From positions 62,001 to 126,000 of the forward strand of contig JAVXVG010000021.1 in assembly GCA_032229975.1 (NCBI GenBank): a DNA stretch of 64,000 nucleotides, read 5' to 3'. Positions 46,026 to 54,034 of this stretch are shown piece after piece. The translations under genes were made by a program, and so were the position numbers. This DNA comes from JAIVGV01 sp032229975 (lineage in GTDB: Bacteria > Acidobacteriota > Blastocatellia > Pyrinomonadales > Pyrinomonadaceae). The first letter of the stretch is position 1. Each line of letters opens with the position of its first letter. The notes under the pieces were generated by a model, which worked only from the letters and a program-made list of their open reading frames with translations, was not told the origin of the DNA and did not search any database.

Positions 46026-46916
46026 ATGAAGTTCATCAAGTTTCATGGCTACGGGAACGACTATCTCATCGTTGATGCGGACGAGCTGCGCGGCACGTCT
46101 CCGCTCGCCGAGTTCGCGCGCCGCGCGTGCGACCGTCATTTCGGTGCGGGGGCGGATGGCGTCGCCGTCGTCGAACGCATGACGAACGGAGTTGATGAAC
46201 GTGCAACGGCAGATTTTCGCGTGCGTATCTTCAACCCGGACGGGAGCGAGGCGGCGATGTCGGGCAACGGCACGCGCTGCGCGGCGTCGGCCCTCTTTTA
46301 CGAGGGCGTCTGGTCGCGTGAAGAGTTGCGGCTCTCGACGCGCGCAGGGATAAAAGTCTATCGGCTGCTCGCGGGGGATCACGTGCGCGGCCGCTTCCGC
46401 TTCGCGGCGGAGATCGGGCGACCGAAGTTCGAGAGCGCATCTGTGCCGATCAAAACGGACGAGCCTCTGATGCGAGTTATAGATCACCCGCTCGAAGTCG
46501 CGCCGGGTGAGACGGTGCGCGTGACGGCTTTGGAGATGTGCAATCCGAACTGCTGTCTCTTCGTCCCGGACTTCGAGCGCGTGGACTGGCGCAGGCTCGG
46601 TCGTTTGATCGAATCGCACGCGCGGTTTCCAGAGCGCACGAACGTCGAGTTCGTCCGCGTCGTCTCGCGCGAACGCATCGAGGTGCGTATCTGGGAGCGC
46701 GGCGTGGGCGAGACGCTTTCATCTGGGACGGGCGCATCGGCGGCGGCGGTCGCAGCCTGCGTGAACGGGTTAACTGATCGACACGTCGCGGTCGAGACTC
46801 CGGGCGGCGGGCTCGAAGTCGAGTGGCGCGAGCGCGACGGAGAAGTCGTGCTGACGGGCGAGGCTGAGGTCGTCTATCGCGGCGAGTGGCTGAGAGAAAG
46901 TATGAATGATGAATGA
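46026..46916 (+). CDS. dapF: Diaminopimelate epimerase, second active-site Cys replaced by Ser
   Basis: A 296-residue protein of the DapF fold, which interconverts LL- and meso-diaminopimelate for lysine and peptidoglycan. The first active-site motif is normal, SGNGTRCAAS with Cys85. The second motif, usually ACGTGAC, reads SSGTGAS with Ser238 in place of the catalytic cysteine. In PLP-independent racemases this kind of swap can change substrate (proline racemase relatives) or lower activity. The coding frame is otherwise intact and starts MKFIKFHGYGND. The last codons run into the hairpin J array (SMNDE before TGA). Confidence 0.85.
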   Translation: MKFIKFHGYGNDYLIVDADELRGTSPLAEFARRACDRHFGAGADGVAVVERMTNGVDERATADFRVRIFNPDGSEAAMSGNGTRCAASALFYEGVWSREELRLSTRAGIKVYRLLAGDHVRGRFRFAAEIGRPKFESASVPIKTDEPLMRVIDHPLEVAPGETVRVTALEMCNPNCCLFVPDFERVDWRRLGRLIESHARFPERTNVEFVRVVSRERIEVRIWERGVGETLSSGTGASAAAVAACVNGLTDRHVAVETPGGGLEVEWRERDGEVVLTGEAEVVYRGEWLRESMNDE

Positions 46917-46980
46917 TGAACGATGAAGTAAAAGCGACCGTCGAGACAGCCGCACGCTCATCATTCATCGTTCATACTTT
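46897..46980. repeat. 7-nt-unit inverted array (hairpin J)
   Basis: Units tatgaat, gatgaat, gatgaac, gatga run from 46901 and the inverse arm tcatcattcatcgttcatacttt is at 46958-46980. The first arm overlaps the dapF stop codon and encodes its last few residues. A gap of about 30 nt separates the arms. Confidence 0.82.
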
Positions 46981-47222
46981 TGACTGGCTCTTGGCTGGAC
47001 TCACGTTGCTTTCCGTGTTAACTTTCTGACCGTGGCAAGCGGGTCAAAAACGCTTGCCTCTTTCTTTTGTTTGACACTTCCTTTGCGGCGCAACAAGGTG
47101 TGAGCCCCACTCCGACTGACAATCCCTCGTGTTGTTGGTCTCCTTCGAGCCGGAGGTCGAGTCCTGAAGCGACTCGCGCGCACGCTGGGGAAGTTTAGCT
47201 CGGAAAGGAGAACCGAATTTGA
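46981..47222 (+). other. Leader of the 3D-domain protein gene
   Basis: Beyond the terminator this space shows several short hairpins (for example ctcc/ggag near 47150 and cgagt/actcg near 47170) and a CCCCA/TGGGG closing pair near 47105-47200. It might be a structured 5' leader, but I could not match it to a known riboswitch family. A ribosome site GGAGA precedes the 47223 start. Confidence 0.4.
47034..47072 (+). terminator. Rho-independent terminator after dapF
   Basis: The stem ggcaagcg/cgcttgcc (47034-47041 and 47051-47058) has a 9-nt loop, followed by a T-rich run (tctttcttttgttt). It is the best canonical terminator in the window. Confidence 0.85.
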
Positions 47223-47843
47223 ATGGCTAAATCCCTCTTCGGGGGCGGCGCGGTGTTGACGGGCGCGCTTCTCCTCAGCTCTCTTATGTTCAATGCACAC
47301 CCGTCGGTCGCTGAAAACCTCGCCCCACTCGATTCAACTCAACAGACCTCGCAGCAGAAGGACGCGACACGCGTCGAACTGCTCGGCAAAGTTCTCTCAA
47401 GTGAGACAATGAGCGTTCCCACGGGGAACTCGCCGAACCTTCCGGGTGCGGAAGTGGCGAGTCTGAAAGTCGGCTCGTCGCCGATCCCTTCCGGCAAAAG
47501 TGTGATCGGTTCAATTTCTCTTCCCTCCGCAGAGAGCTACACGGCGACTGCCTACTCGCTCGCGGGTCGCACAGCGAGCGGCGCGGGCGTGCGTCGCGGA
47601 CTCATCGCGGCAGACACCCGCGTCTTCCCGCTCGGCACGCGCGTGCGGATCGATGTTGGTTCGTATAGCGGCGAGTACACGGTCGCGGATCGCGGCTCGG
47701 CTGTGCGCGGGCGCACGGTTGACATCTGGGTTCCCTCGACACGCGAGGCTGTGCGCTTCGGGCGACGCCCCGTGCGCCTCACGGTCTTGAGCTACGGCGC
47801 GAGACCTGCGGCGCGAACACAGGCGAGGCAGAGCGGGCACTGA
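47223..47843 (+). CDS. 3D-domain (double-psi beta-barrel) secreted protein
   Basis: A 206-residue protein. The signal sequence (GGGAVLTGALLLSSLMFNAHPSVA) is followed by a low-complexity Ser/Thr-rich stretch of about 80 residues. The C-terminal 3D domain (ATAYSLAGRTASGAGVRRGLIAADTRVFPLGTRVRI through VADRGSAVRGRTVDIWVPS) contains the three conserved aspartates. It resembles MltA-like and RpfB-associated domains, which act as peptidoglycan lytic transglycosylases or bind the wall. The role is likely septum or wall remodelling. Confidence 0.88.
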   Translation: MAKSLFGGGAVLTGALLLSSLMFNAHPSVAENLAPLDSTQQTSQQKDATRVELLGKVLSSETMSVPTGNSPNLPGAEVASLKVGSSPIPSGKSVIGSISLPSAESYTATAYSLAGRTASGAGVRRGLIAADTRVFPLGTRVRIDVGSYSGEYTVADRGSAVRGRTVDIWVPSTREAVRFGRRPVRLTVLSYGARPAARTQARQSGH

Positions 47844-48649
47844 TTCGAGTTTCACAGCCCGCAGGCTAATCAAGCAGAGCCGTCGTCCACTTCGGGCGGC
47901 GGCTCTGCTTTTTGCGGTCGAAACCCCAACCATGCGGCTCGCGACCGTGAGACGAAGGCACGCGAACACAGAGACAGACGCCCCGACAGTACAGAGATCG
48001 GCCCTGTCTTCGGCGACACGGCTCGCGATCCAACTCGCTCAAGTCCTGTCCCGAAGAGGTCAGATTGCGAGCTAGGTGACTAAACTCTCGATTCAAGTAG
48101 CTAAACTCTCGACTCAAGTGACTAAACTCTCGACATTAGTCGCTCCGGTCGCGAGTCAAGTCGCTTTTGTCGCAATCCAAGTCACTCCGGTCTCAATCTT
48201 AGTCGCTCAGATGAAAGCTCAAGTGACTCAGATGAAGACCCAAGTCACTTGAATGAAAACCAAAGTCGCTTGAATGAAGACCCAAGTCACTTGAGTCTTC
48301 ATCTGAGTCACTCAGGCGAAGACTTAAGTGACTTGGGTGAAGACTCAAGTGAGTTTGATGAAGACCTGAGTGACTTGGGTGAAGACCTAAATGACTTGGA
48401 TAAAGACTAAAATGGGCTAAATCGTGACCTGTCGCCTTAATATTCGAGTAAAAACCGCCCCCGCCGGTCGTTGGGTGATACAGGTCTCCGTGCGATGCGG
48501 AAGGATACGGTTGCGGGCTCCGGCGCGTCGCGTCTAAGATGCAGGGAAAGATTTTCCAAACTTGATCAGGGAGCGCGCGCAGAGGACGACGGTTTAAGTC
48601 GGGCGTGCAAGCTGCGCGGTGGTTGCGCGTGCAGGGGCTCTATAAAGGG
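47844..48649. other. Gene-free stretch with the 21-bp array
   Basis: About 800 bp between the 3D-domain gene and the asparaginase gene without a well-supported gene. The main content is the 21-bp array at 48074-48409. Short open frames here (for example 47866-48117 minus and 48471-49040 plus) are repeat-derived or run in another frame of the asparaginase gene. Confidence 0.7.
48074..48409. repeat. 21-bp tandem array, 16 units
   Basis: Sixteen consecutive units of exactly 21 bp, with no insertion or deletion, fit the pattern AAGTSRCT followed by about seven variable bases and then GAAGACY or a related end. Units are degenerate, so the array is old or diversified. The central units include inverted segments (for example gacccaagtcactt near 48280 and aagtgacttgggt near 48326). 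On the minus strand one frame reads heptads like SREFSHL and SDLGLHS but is broken by stops, so it is not an intact gene. The 21-bp step equals three 7-nt units. Confidence 0.9.
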
Positions 48650-49723
48650 ATGGACGAAGAGAAACAGACGCGGCGCGTGCCCCGTCCCGCGCCGCTCGCG
48701 GAGGTGTGGCGCGGCTCGGTCGTCGAGTCGCGGCATCGTGGGCACGTCGCGGCGGTTGATAGTGACGACAAGCTCATCGCGCGGCTCGGCGAGCCTGAGA
48801 CGGTCACTTACCTGCGCTCCTCCGGCAAGCCCTTTCAGGCGTTGCCACTCGTCGCCTCCGGCGCGGCTGATCGCTTCGACTTCAACGAAGCGGAGATCGC
48901 CATCGCCTGCGGCTCGCACAGTGGCGAACCCATACATGAACAGACGGTCGCCTCGATGCTCGAAAAGATCGGACTCCCGGAGTCGGCTCTCAAGTGCGGC
49001 ACGCACGAGCCGTTCAGCGCGGAGGCTGCGGCTGAGCTAAGACGACGCGGCGAGAGTCCGCGCGTGCTGCAAAACAACTGCTCCGGCAAGCATGCAGGAA
49101 TGCTCGCGCTCGCCTTGCACCTCCATGCGCCTGTCGAGACTTACGACGAACCCGACAATCCCGTCCAGCAGACGATCCTCGGCACCGTCTCGCAATTCTC
49201 AGGCTTACCGGAATCAGAGATCGCTCTGGGCACGGACGGCTGCGGCGTGCCCGTCTTCGCCATGCCCGTGCGCGCGATGGCGTTGATGTACGCACGACTC
49301 GTTGCGCCCGGTGCGGACTTCGACGACGAGACGCGGCGTGCTGCCTCGCGCATCGTCGCGGCGATGACAGGCTCGCCCGAAATGGTCGGCGGCACGCGCG
49401 AGCGTCTGGACACGGAGATGATGAGAGTCGCGCGCGGGAGCATCGTCACGAAGATCGGCGCGGAGGGCGTCTATACGGTCGGCGTGCTGCCATCGAAGCG
49501 TTTCCCGCGCGGGCTCGGACTCGCGTTGAAGATCGAGGACGGCGAGGATCGCAGGGCCAGACCGACGGTCGTCATCGAATCTCTACGACAACTCGGCGCG
49601 CTCGATGCGGAGGCACGGGCCGCGCTTGAGCCTTACGCGAGTTTCGACGTGCGCAATCATAGCGGTGAGAAGGTCGGCGAGGTGCGCGCGGCGTTTGAGC
49701 TTGAGCGCGTCGCATTATTATGA
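48650..49723 (+). CDS. L-asparaginase II family protein (PF06089 type)
   Basis: A 357-residue protein of the plant-like/thermolabile asparaginase II family. LRSSGKPFQALPLV, IACGSHSGEPIHEQTVASML, NNCSGKHAGMLALA and GTDGCGVPVFAMPVRAMA are family motifs. It should hydrolyse asparagine to aspartate and ammonia. No signal peptide is visible. The frame runs back to 48605, but the ATG at 48650 (MDEEKQTRR) is preferred. A small divergent RNA region follows. Confidence 0.88.
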   Translation: MDEEKQTRRVPRPAPLAEVWRGSVVESRHRGHVAAVDSDDKLIARLGEPETVTYLRSSGKPFQALPLVASGAADRFDFNEAEIAIACGSHSGEPIHEQTVASMLEKIGLPESALKCGTHEPFSAEAAAELRRRGESPRVLQNNCSGKHAGMLALALHLHAPVETYDEPDNPVQQTILGTVSQFSGLPESEIALGTDGCGVPVFAMPVRAMALMYARLVAPGADFDDETRRAASRIVAAMTGSPEMVGGTRERLDTEMMRVARGSIVTKIGAEGVYTVGVLPSKRFPRGLGLALKIEDGEDRRARPTVVIESLRQLGALDAEARAALEPYASFDVRNHSGEKVGEVRAAFELERVALL

Positions 49724-49939
49724 TTCAAGCATACACATGAGTGAGTATAAAAAGCGTTCAAGTTTTGATGTCGGGTATTTGATGGCGATGAGAGATGGGC
49801 GTGAGCGAGTTGAATGAAGATCAGATTTTTACAGGCTAAAAAGCTCTTGAGAAAAAGTTTTTCGTTGCGAGGCAGAAGTGGCATGGTCGTTGCAAAAGGG
49901 TAAAACGGTTAACATTGACAAAGTAAATAGTCCTATCGG

Positions 49940-50135
49940 GTCAGGCTCGGAGACGGCAGTGAGTGAAAACTTTGGGGGAGGTTTTCTCTCACTTCAAGCT
50001 AGCGGCGGCTCTTTCGGGGGAACGGGGTTGCGGCAGGCTTAGGCGGTTGAAGAGCATGAGATGCGCGGTCGCTGGTTATTTCCGTCGATGCTTTGGGGGA
50101 ACATCGATGGTAGGCCAGCGACCCGCACTTTTTTT
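49940..50135 (+). ncRNA. Candidate small RNA with GGGGGA loops
   Basis: The segment ends in a terminator (gcggtcgctgg/ccagcgacccgc, then seven T) at 50065-50135. Before it, a 12-bp stem (49959-49970 with 49981-49992, one mismatch) exposes tttgggggag in its loop. Inside the terminator arm, tcgatg/catcga exposes ctttgggggaa (50091-50101). A third copy, ctttcgggggaac, is at 50011-50023 in a weaker structure. Repeated GGA in loops is the pattern of CsrA/RsmA-sequestering RNAs, and GGGGGA could also bind other mRNAs. No open frame spans it and no known family was recognised. The promoter is uncertain. Confidence 0.6.
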
Positions 50136-50159
50136 ATGACCTGACATTGGTGGTGGGTG

Positions 50160-50210
50160 AAACGCGAAACGCGGCGACTTCTTGAAAGAGAGTCGCCGCG
50201 TTTCGCGTTT
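50160..50210 (-). terminator. Terminator of the 50227 membrane-protein gene
   Basis: A perfect 20-bp stem (50160-50179 with 50191-50210) and an 11-nt loop directly follow the stop of the minus-strand gene. It also stands 24 nt after the candidate RNA terminator, separating the two convergent transcripts. Confidence 0.85.
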
Positions 50211-50226
50211 ACGTCAGCACCTTGCT

Positions 50227-50985
50227 CTACTCCTCAACCTGATTGAGTAGCTTCTGAGTATTCTCGTCGAGGTTGAGGCGCATCATGCCGCCCGCGTCCG
50301 AGTAGCGCGTAGCGAGCGCGGCACGGCGTCGGCGGAAGACTAGCGTCCCGAAGAAGCCGCCGACCGTGAGGCACAAAAGGATCGAGAGCCCCGCCGCCTT
50401 CACCGAGTTGAGCAGCACGCTCGCGCTCATGTTGATCCACGCGCGGTTCGCGCGCTCGTTCGCATGTGGATCGCGCCCCAGCCAACGCACGTCCTTCTCG
50501 TAGTGGACGCGATCAACCAGAGCACGCGCCGCCGCCTCGTCTCGGCCGCCGAAGACGAAGACCGCATAGTTGCCCTTGCGTTGATAGACCGTCGGCACGC
50601 TCTGCTGCGCAACGCGAAGCTCATTCACGCGCGCTGCGATTGAGCGATCCGCATCGGCAGCGAACTGCGGAGTCAGGAACTCGACGATGACGAGTCGCCC
50701 CGCCGCGCCGTAGTCAGCCGCGACAGCCTCTGTCCCTCTCGCAAACGGCACGACTTCGAGCACAGGTTCATCGCTCAAGACCTTTCGCAGTTCTTCCAAA
50801 CTTCTTGCATAGGTCGCGCGTGCGCGCACAGTCTCCCAATCGGGCAGGTGCTGGACGATGACAGGAATACTTGTATCCGCGCCCGCGCTGTCGAGATTGA
50901 GCGCACGCGCTTGCGCGTAGAAGCATGCGATGAGCGCGAGGGCACACGCGACAACAGGCAGTCTGAGCAGAGATCGAAAACTCAT
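50227..50985 (-). CDS. Exported membrane protein of unknown function
   Basis: A 252-residue protein. A signal sequence (MSFRSLLRLPVVACALALIACFYAQARA) leads to an extracytoplasmic domain of about 160 residues and then a membrane helix (SVKAAGLSILLCLTVGGFFGTLVF) with a short positive tail. No catalytic motif is visible. The extracellular part (ADRSIAARVNELRVAQQSVPTVYQRKGNYAVFVFGG) has an alpha/beta pattern. The ATG at 50985 is chosen over an upstream one because it starts the signal peptide directly. Confidence 0.75.
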   Translation of the reverse strand: MSFRSLLRLPVVACALALIACFYAQARALNLDSAGADTSIPVIVQHLPDWETVRARATYARSLEELRKVLSDEPVLEVVPFARGTEAVAADYGAAGRLVIVEFLTPQFAADADRSIAARVNELRVAQQSVPTVYQRKGNYAVFVFGGRDEAAARALVDRVHYEKDVRWLGRDPHANERANRAWINMSASVLLNSVKAAGLSILLCLTVGGFFGTLVFRRRRAALATRYSDAGGMMRLNLDENTQKLLNQVEE

Positions 50986-51146
50986 GAAACTTTGATGACT
51001 GAAAACTGCGCGCGGCAGCACGGAGAGCGCGCCAACGGCGACGATCAAAACATAGCGACGATTAAAACCTATTCGTCGAGACGATCAAAACTTGTCTCTT
51101 GAATAGTAACCGCCCACGGTTTTTAGTTCCAGCCCTGCGACTTTTC

Positions 51147-52004
51147 TTAGCTCCAACGGCGAAGCTCGCGCAGGAGCAGGTCGGCGTGGCGACGCGGGGC
51201 CGGAATGTTGTGCATGATGGTCGAGCCGCCGAGTTCGCTGGCGTTGTCGATGATGAGATCGCCGAAGCCGAGGAGTCTCTGCGGGATGGTGGCCGCGACG
51301 GTCACGTCCTGAATGTTACGCAAGGGGATGTTGCGCGTGCGTCGCGCGATGAGTCCACGGTCGATCTCGATCTTCGCGTCGGTCAAAGTGTACTTGATGG
51401 TGTTGCGACGCAGGTGATAGAAGGCGGGGACGAGCAGGAGCGGCAAAGAGACGAGCAGCGAATGAAAGTTCGAGAGCAAATTATATTTCGCGAGCAGGAC
51501 TGTGAGACCGATGGCGGCGAGCACTGCAAGCGCGTAGCCCAAGCCGACGAAGAGCATCGTCGGGCGCACGGAGAAGACGACGCGCTCCGCATCTTCAACT
51601 GACGCCGCGCCGCGCACAGGAGTTTGAGAGCCCTGCTGTCTGGACACTGCTTGCGACGCACGCTCGTCGTAGATCGCTTGCGGCGCGCGCGGGTCGTTGA
51701 GCGGCGGCTCGCGCCTGTTCTGTGATGCGACTGGATAAGTTGCATCGCCGCCGAGACGTTCGACGCGCAGAGGCGCGATCTGCTGATCGTCGAAGGGTGA
51801 GCGCGCGACGACGCGTGTCGCCTCCGCATCGCTCGCGACGCGCGTCGTTTCTTCGTCGGAGAGTCGTGTGAGTTCGTCTGCGTCGTCGCGCGAAGAAGCG
51901 ACGCGTGTCGCATCCGCATCGGCGATAACCACGGGCGTTCCGCACACGCCGCAGAAGCGCATCCCAGTCGCGACCGCCGCGCCGCAGTTCGTACAGTGTC
52001 GCAT
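51147..52004 (-). CDS. Zinc-ribbon and bacterial PH-domain membrane protein
   Basis: A 285-residue protein. An N-terminal zinc ribbon (CTNCGAAVATGMRFCGVCG) is followed by a Thr/Asp/Arg-rich linker of about 100 residues, two membrane helices (VGLGYALAVLAAIGLTVLLA, LLVSLPLLLVPAFYHLR) and a C-terminal bacterial PH domain (KYTLTDAKIEIDRGLIARRTRNIPLRNIQDVTV). Such proteins are thought to be membrane-bound scaffolds or stress sensors. A response-regulator-like gene lies upstream on the same strand. Confidence 0.83.
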   Translation of the reverse strand: MRHCTNCGAAVATGMRFCGVCGTPVVIADADATRVASSRDDADELTRLSDEETTRVASDAEATRVVARSPFDDQQIAPLRVERLGGDATYPVASQNRREPPLNDPRAPQAIYDERASQAVSRQQGSQTPVRGAASVEDAERVVFSVRPTMLFVGLGYALAVLAAIGLTVLLAKYNLLSNFHSLLVSLPLLLVPAFYHLRRNTIKYTLTDAKIEIDRGLIARRTRNIPLRNIQDVTVAATIPQRLLGFGDLIIDNASELGGSTIMHNIPAPRRHADLLLRELRRWS

Positions 52005-52037
52005 CCTTCTCTCCTTTAATCCTCGACGCCGATCTCT

Positions 52038-53798
52038 TCAGTCCTTGCCGCCCGTCTCGCGCACGGCTTCGAGGAGCTTCGCCGGATCGTAGGGCAACGC
52101 AATGAATCCGCGCGCGCCGAGCGCGTGTGCGGCGGCGCAGGCACGCGCGCCCTCCTCGTTTCGCGGATGGAGCAGCAAGACGGGCAAGGGCAAACGCCCG
52201 CGATGACGCTCGCTCAGACGACGCAGGACTTCGAGCCCGTCGAAGTGCTTCAACTCAAGATCGAGCAGGAGCAAATCCGCGCGCTCGATGCGCAACAGAT
52301 CGAGGGCCTGCGAGCCGTCGAACGCGGCGCGCACCTCATAGCTCGCGGAGCGCAGGAGCAGGTTGACCTGCGCCATGCGGGCCGGATCGGAGACCGTGAG
52401 CAGAAGCCTGCGCGGCATCTGTGCGCCACGCGTGCGGAGTTCGCGCTCGCGCGCCGCAGCCTCCGACGCATCTCGCGCCAGCACGCCGCCGACGCCTGAG
52501 TCCTGCGCGCCCTGCATCGGCAGGATCGAGGTCTCAAACGATTCGCCCCGACTCGATTCGCGCAGTGCGCGGGGCGCACGTTTCGATGGGGCCCCTTCAC
52601 GCGCTGGAGTCTCATGCACGTGCGCGCCTTCAGCGACTAACGACGCTGCGCCGCCCTGCGTTCCGTCCCCCTCTGACGAGTCGCGACGCACGAACACATC
52701 ACCCTCATCGACTGCCACGGGAGGCTCTTCAAATCTCATCAAGATTCCGTCGGGTTTCGCCAAGACTCTATCAGGTGTCGCCGCGCTTTCATTAACACTC
52801 ACTCGCGCGCTCTGATCGTCAACGTCTCGCCGCGCGGCATCGAGCGATGCTTCGGCGCGCTCGATCAACTCCTCGATCTCCGTGCCGTCTTCGGGAAAGC
52901 GCGCGACGCCGATGGCGATGCGCGCGTGCGCGGACGAGAACTCGGCGTGCAGTCGCGCGAGGTCTTCGCGCGCGTCGTTCGAGCTTGTGCGTGGCAGGTG
53001 CGCGATCAGTAGATCAGGGCCATAGAAGGCGATGGCGTCGGCGCGTCGCAAGTTGCGACTGAAGAACTCGTGCGCCGCGCGCAGAGGGCCCTCATGTGCG
53101 TCCCCGTTATTTCCGTCATCGTCCTTGATCGAAGCGAAGAGAGCGAGCGCGCCGGACACTCCCGCGTCGATCTCTGTGCGCGCGGCATCGAGCAGTTGCA
53201 CGAAGCCTTCGATCTCTGCGCGACGTTCGTCGGCGGCACGTGCGGCGGAGAGATCGCGCCCGGCTTCGACGCGCCAGAAGAGCGCGTCGAGTCGCGCGAG
53301 CACTTCGGGCGCGGGTGTGGAGAGGGCGAAGCAGTCGTCCGCACCGATCTCTTGCGCGAACGAGCGCACGATCTCTGCCGCATGCTCGCGCGATCTACTG
53401 CGCGCGTCGCCGAAGACGACGACGAGAGGAAGATGCGTGGTCGCGTGATTCGCGCGCAGCCGTTTCGCGAGCACGAGTGGATCACTGTCGCCACGTTGCG
53501 CAGTTCGATCCGCGTTGATGCGGCGATCAAGTTGATCGTCGTCTGCGCTTGAATGGCCTGAGGCAACGCGCGCAGAGTCGGAGCGCGTGCCGGTCGAGAA
53601 GTGCGCTTCGACGACGACAACGTGCGGCGCGAAGTTTTCGATCTCGCGCACAGCCGCGCGTGCGCCGACGCTCTGCACTTCGTAGCCTGCGGCGGCGAGC
53701 CGTGCGGCGAAAGACGCGCCCCCGCCGCCCGACGCGCAGATGAGCACGCGTCGCGCGTCTTCGTGCGTCGCACGATCTAAACTCTGGAAGTTAGACAT
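52038..53798 (-). CDS. Response-regulator-like protein with two receiver-type domains
   Basis: A 586-residue protein. An N-terminal domain (RRVLICASGGGGASFAARLAAAGYEV) is receiver-like but its middle is expanded. The central part (residues about 230-340) has a GGDEF-like fold (RRADAIAFYGPDLLIAHLPRTS, ELIERAEASLDAARR) but lacks the GGDEF motif, so it is not an active cyclase. A long acidic linker follows. The C-terminal receiver domain (RRLLLTVSDPARMAQVNLLLRSASYEVRAAFDG, LLLLDLELKHFDGLEVLRRL, PVLLLHPRN) carries an Asp where phosphorylation should occur. No cognate kinase lies nearby. Confidence 0.75.
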   Translation of the reverse strand: MSNFQSLDRATHEDARRVLICASGGGGASFAARLAAAGYEVQSVGARAAVREIENFAPHVVVVEAHFSTGTRSDSARVASGHSSADDDQLDRRINADRTAQRGDSDPLVLAKRLRANHATTHLPLVVVFGDARSRSREHAAEIVRSFAQEIGADDCFALSTPAPEVLARLDALFWRVEAGRDLSAARAADERRAEIEGFVQLLDAARTEIDAGVSGALALFASIKDDDGNNGDAHEGPLRAAHEFFSRNLRRADAIAFYGPDLLIAHLPRTSSNDAREDLARLHAEFSSAHARIAIGVARFPEDGTEIEELIERAEASLDAARRDVDDQSARVSVNESAATPDRVLAKPDGILMRFEEPPVAVDEGDVFVRRDSSEGDGTQGGAASLVAEGAHVHETPAREGAPSKRAPRALRESSRGESFETSILPMQGAQDSGVGGVLARDASEAAARERELRTRGAQMPRRLLLTVSDPARMAQVNLLLRSASYEVRAAFDGSQALDLLRIERADLLLLDLELKHFDGLEVLRRLSERHRGRLPLPVLLLHPRNEEGARACAAAHALGARGFIALPYDPAKLLEAVRETGGKD

Positions 53799-53915
53799 CG
53801 CGGATGAAACTCTGGAAACGCCTTGCCGGAGACGTGCCAAGCGGCGTCGCGCATTCAAGCTCTGAACCGGCGACGCGCATGGTCGCGCGCAAATAATACC
53901 TGAAAGAGCCCTCGC

Positions 53916-53981
53916 GCCGAAAAGTCAAAGAGCGCATGCTGAAAAGTTAAAGGGCGGACGCTGAAAAGTTAAAGGGCGTGC
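53916..53981. repeat. Three direct 22-bp repeats
   Basis: The units gccgaaaagtcaaagagcgcat, gctgaaaagttaaagggcggac and gctgaaaagttaaagggcgtgc occur back to back at 53916, 53938 and 53960. They lie between the response-regulator-like gene and the lytic transglycosylase terminator. Confidence 0.85.
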
Positions 53982-54002
53982 GACTCATCAGTCGCACGCC
54001 CT
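53973..54002 (-). terminator. Terminator of the lytic transglycosylase gene
   Basis: A 13-bp perfect stem (agggcgtgcgact with agtcgcacgccct) around a 4-nt loop is followed on the minus strand by a T-rich stretch (ttaactttt). It stands 33 bp after the transglycosylase stop codon. Confidence 0.88.
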
Positions 54003-54034
54003 CTCTAAACTTTGTCCCGGCCGCTCGCGCGCGT

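Larger units (their letters stand above)
49724..50226. other. Intergenic region with a candidate structured RNA
   Basis: This 500-bp space between the asparaginase gene and the minus-strand membrane protein is more A+T rich at its start (49735-49930). From 49940 it contains the candidate small RNA below, and at 50160-50210 the terminator of the opposite gene. A 26-codon open frame at 49737-49817 has no support as a gene. Confidence 0.7.

Noticed and set aside
47100..47200. A tRNA gene (ggtcgagtcc T-loop-like motif)
   Set aside because: No cloverleaf or acceptor stem could be drawn around it.
47073..47222. A c-di-AMP or cobalamin riboswitch ahead of the 3D-domain gene
   Set aside because: Short hairpins are visible, but none of the conserved bases of these riboswitches could be placed.
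47866..48117. An 83-codon minus-strand gene (SREFSYL repeats)
   Set aside because: It is the edge of the 21-bp array read in one frame. The array frame has stops in other units and no ribosome site is present.
48074..48409. A CRISPR array
   Set aside because: The 21-bp units are contiguous and degenerate. There are no constant repeats separated by unique spacers, and no cas genes nearby.
48471..49040. A 189-codon plus-strand gene overlapping the asparaginase gene
   Set aside because: It lies in another frame of the asparaginase coding region, with high Arg/Ser typical of shadow frames in GC-rich DNA.
49737..49817. A 26-codon open frame after the asparaginase gene
   Set aside because: It has no ribosome binding site, no recognisable sequence and lies in an A+T-rich spacer; it could be real but I cannot support it.
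52038..53798. An active diguanylate cyclase
   Set aside because: The central GGDEF-like fold lacks the GGDEF/GGEEF signature loop.
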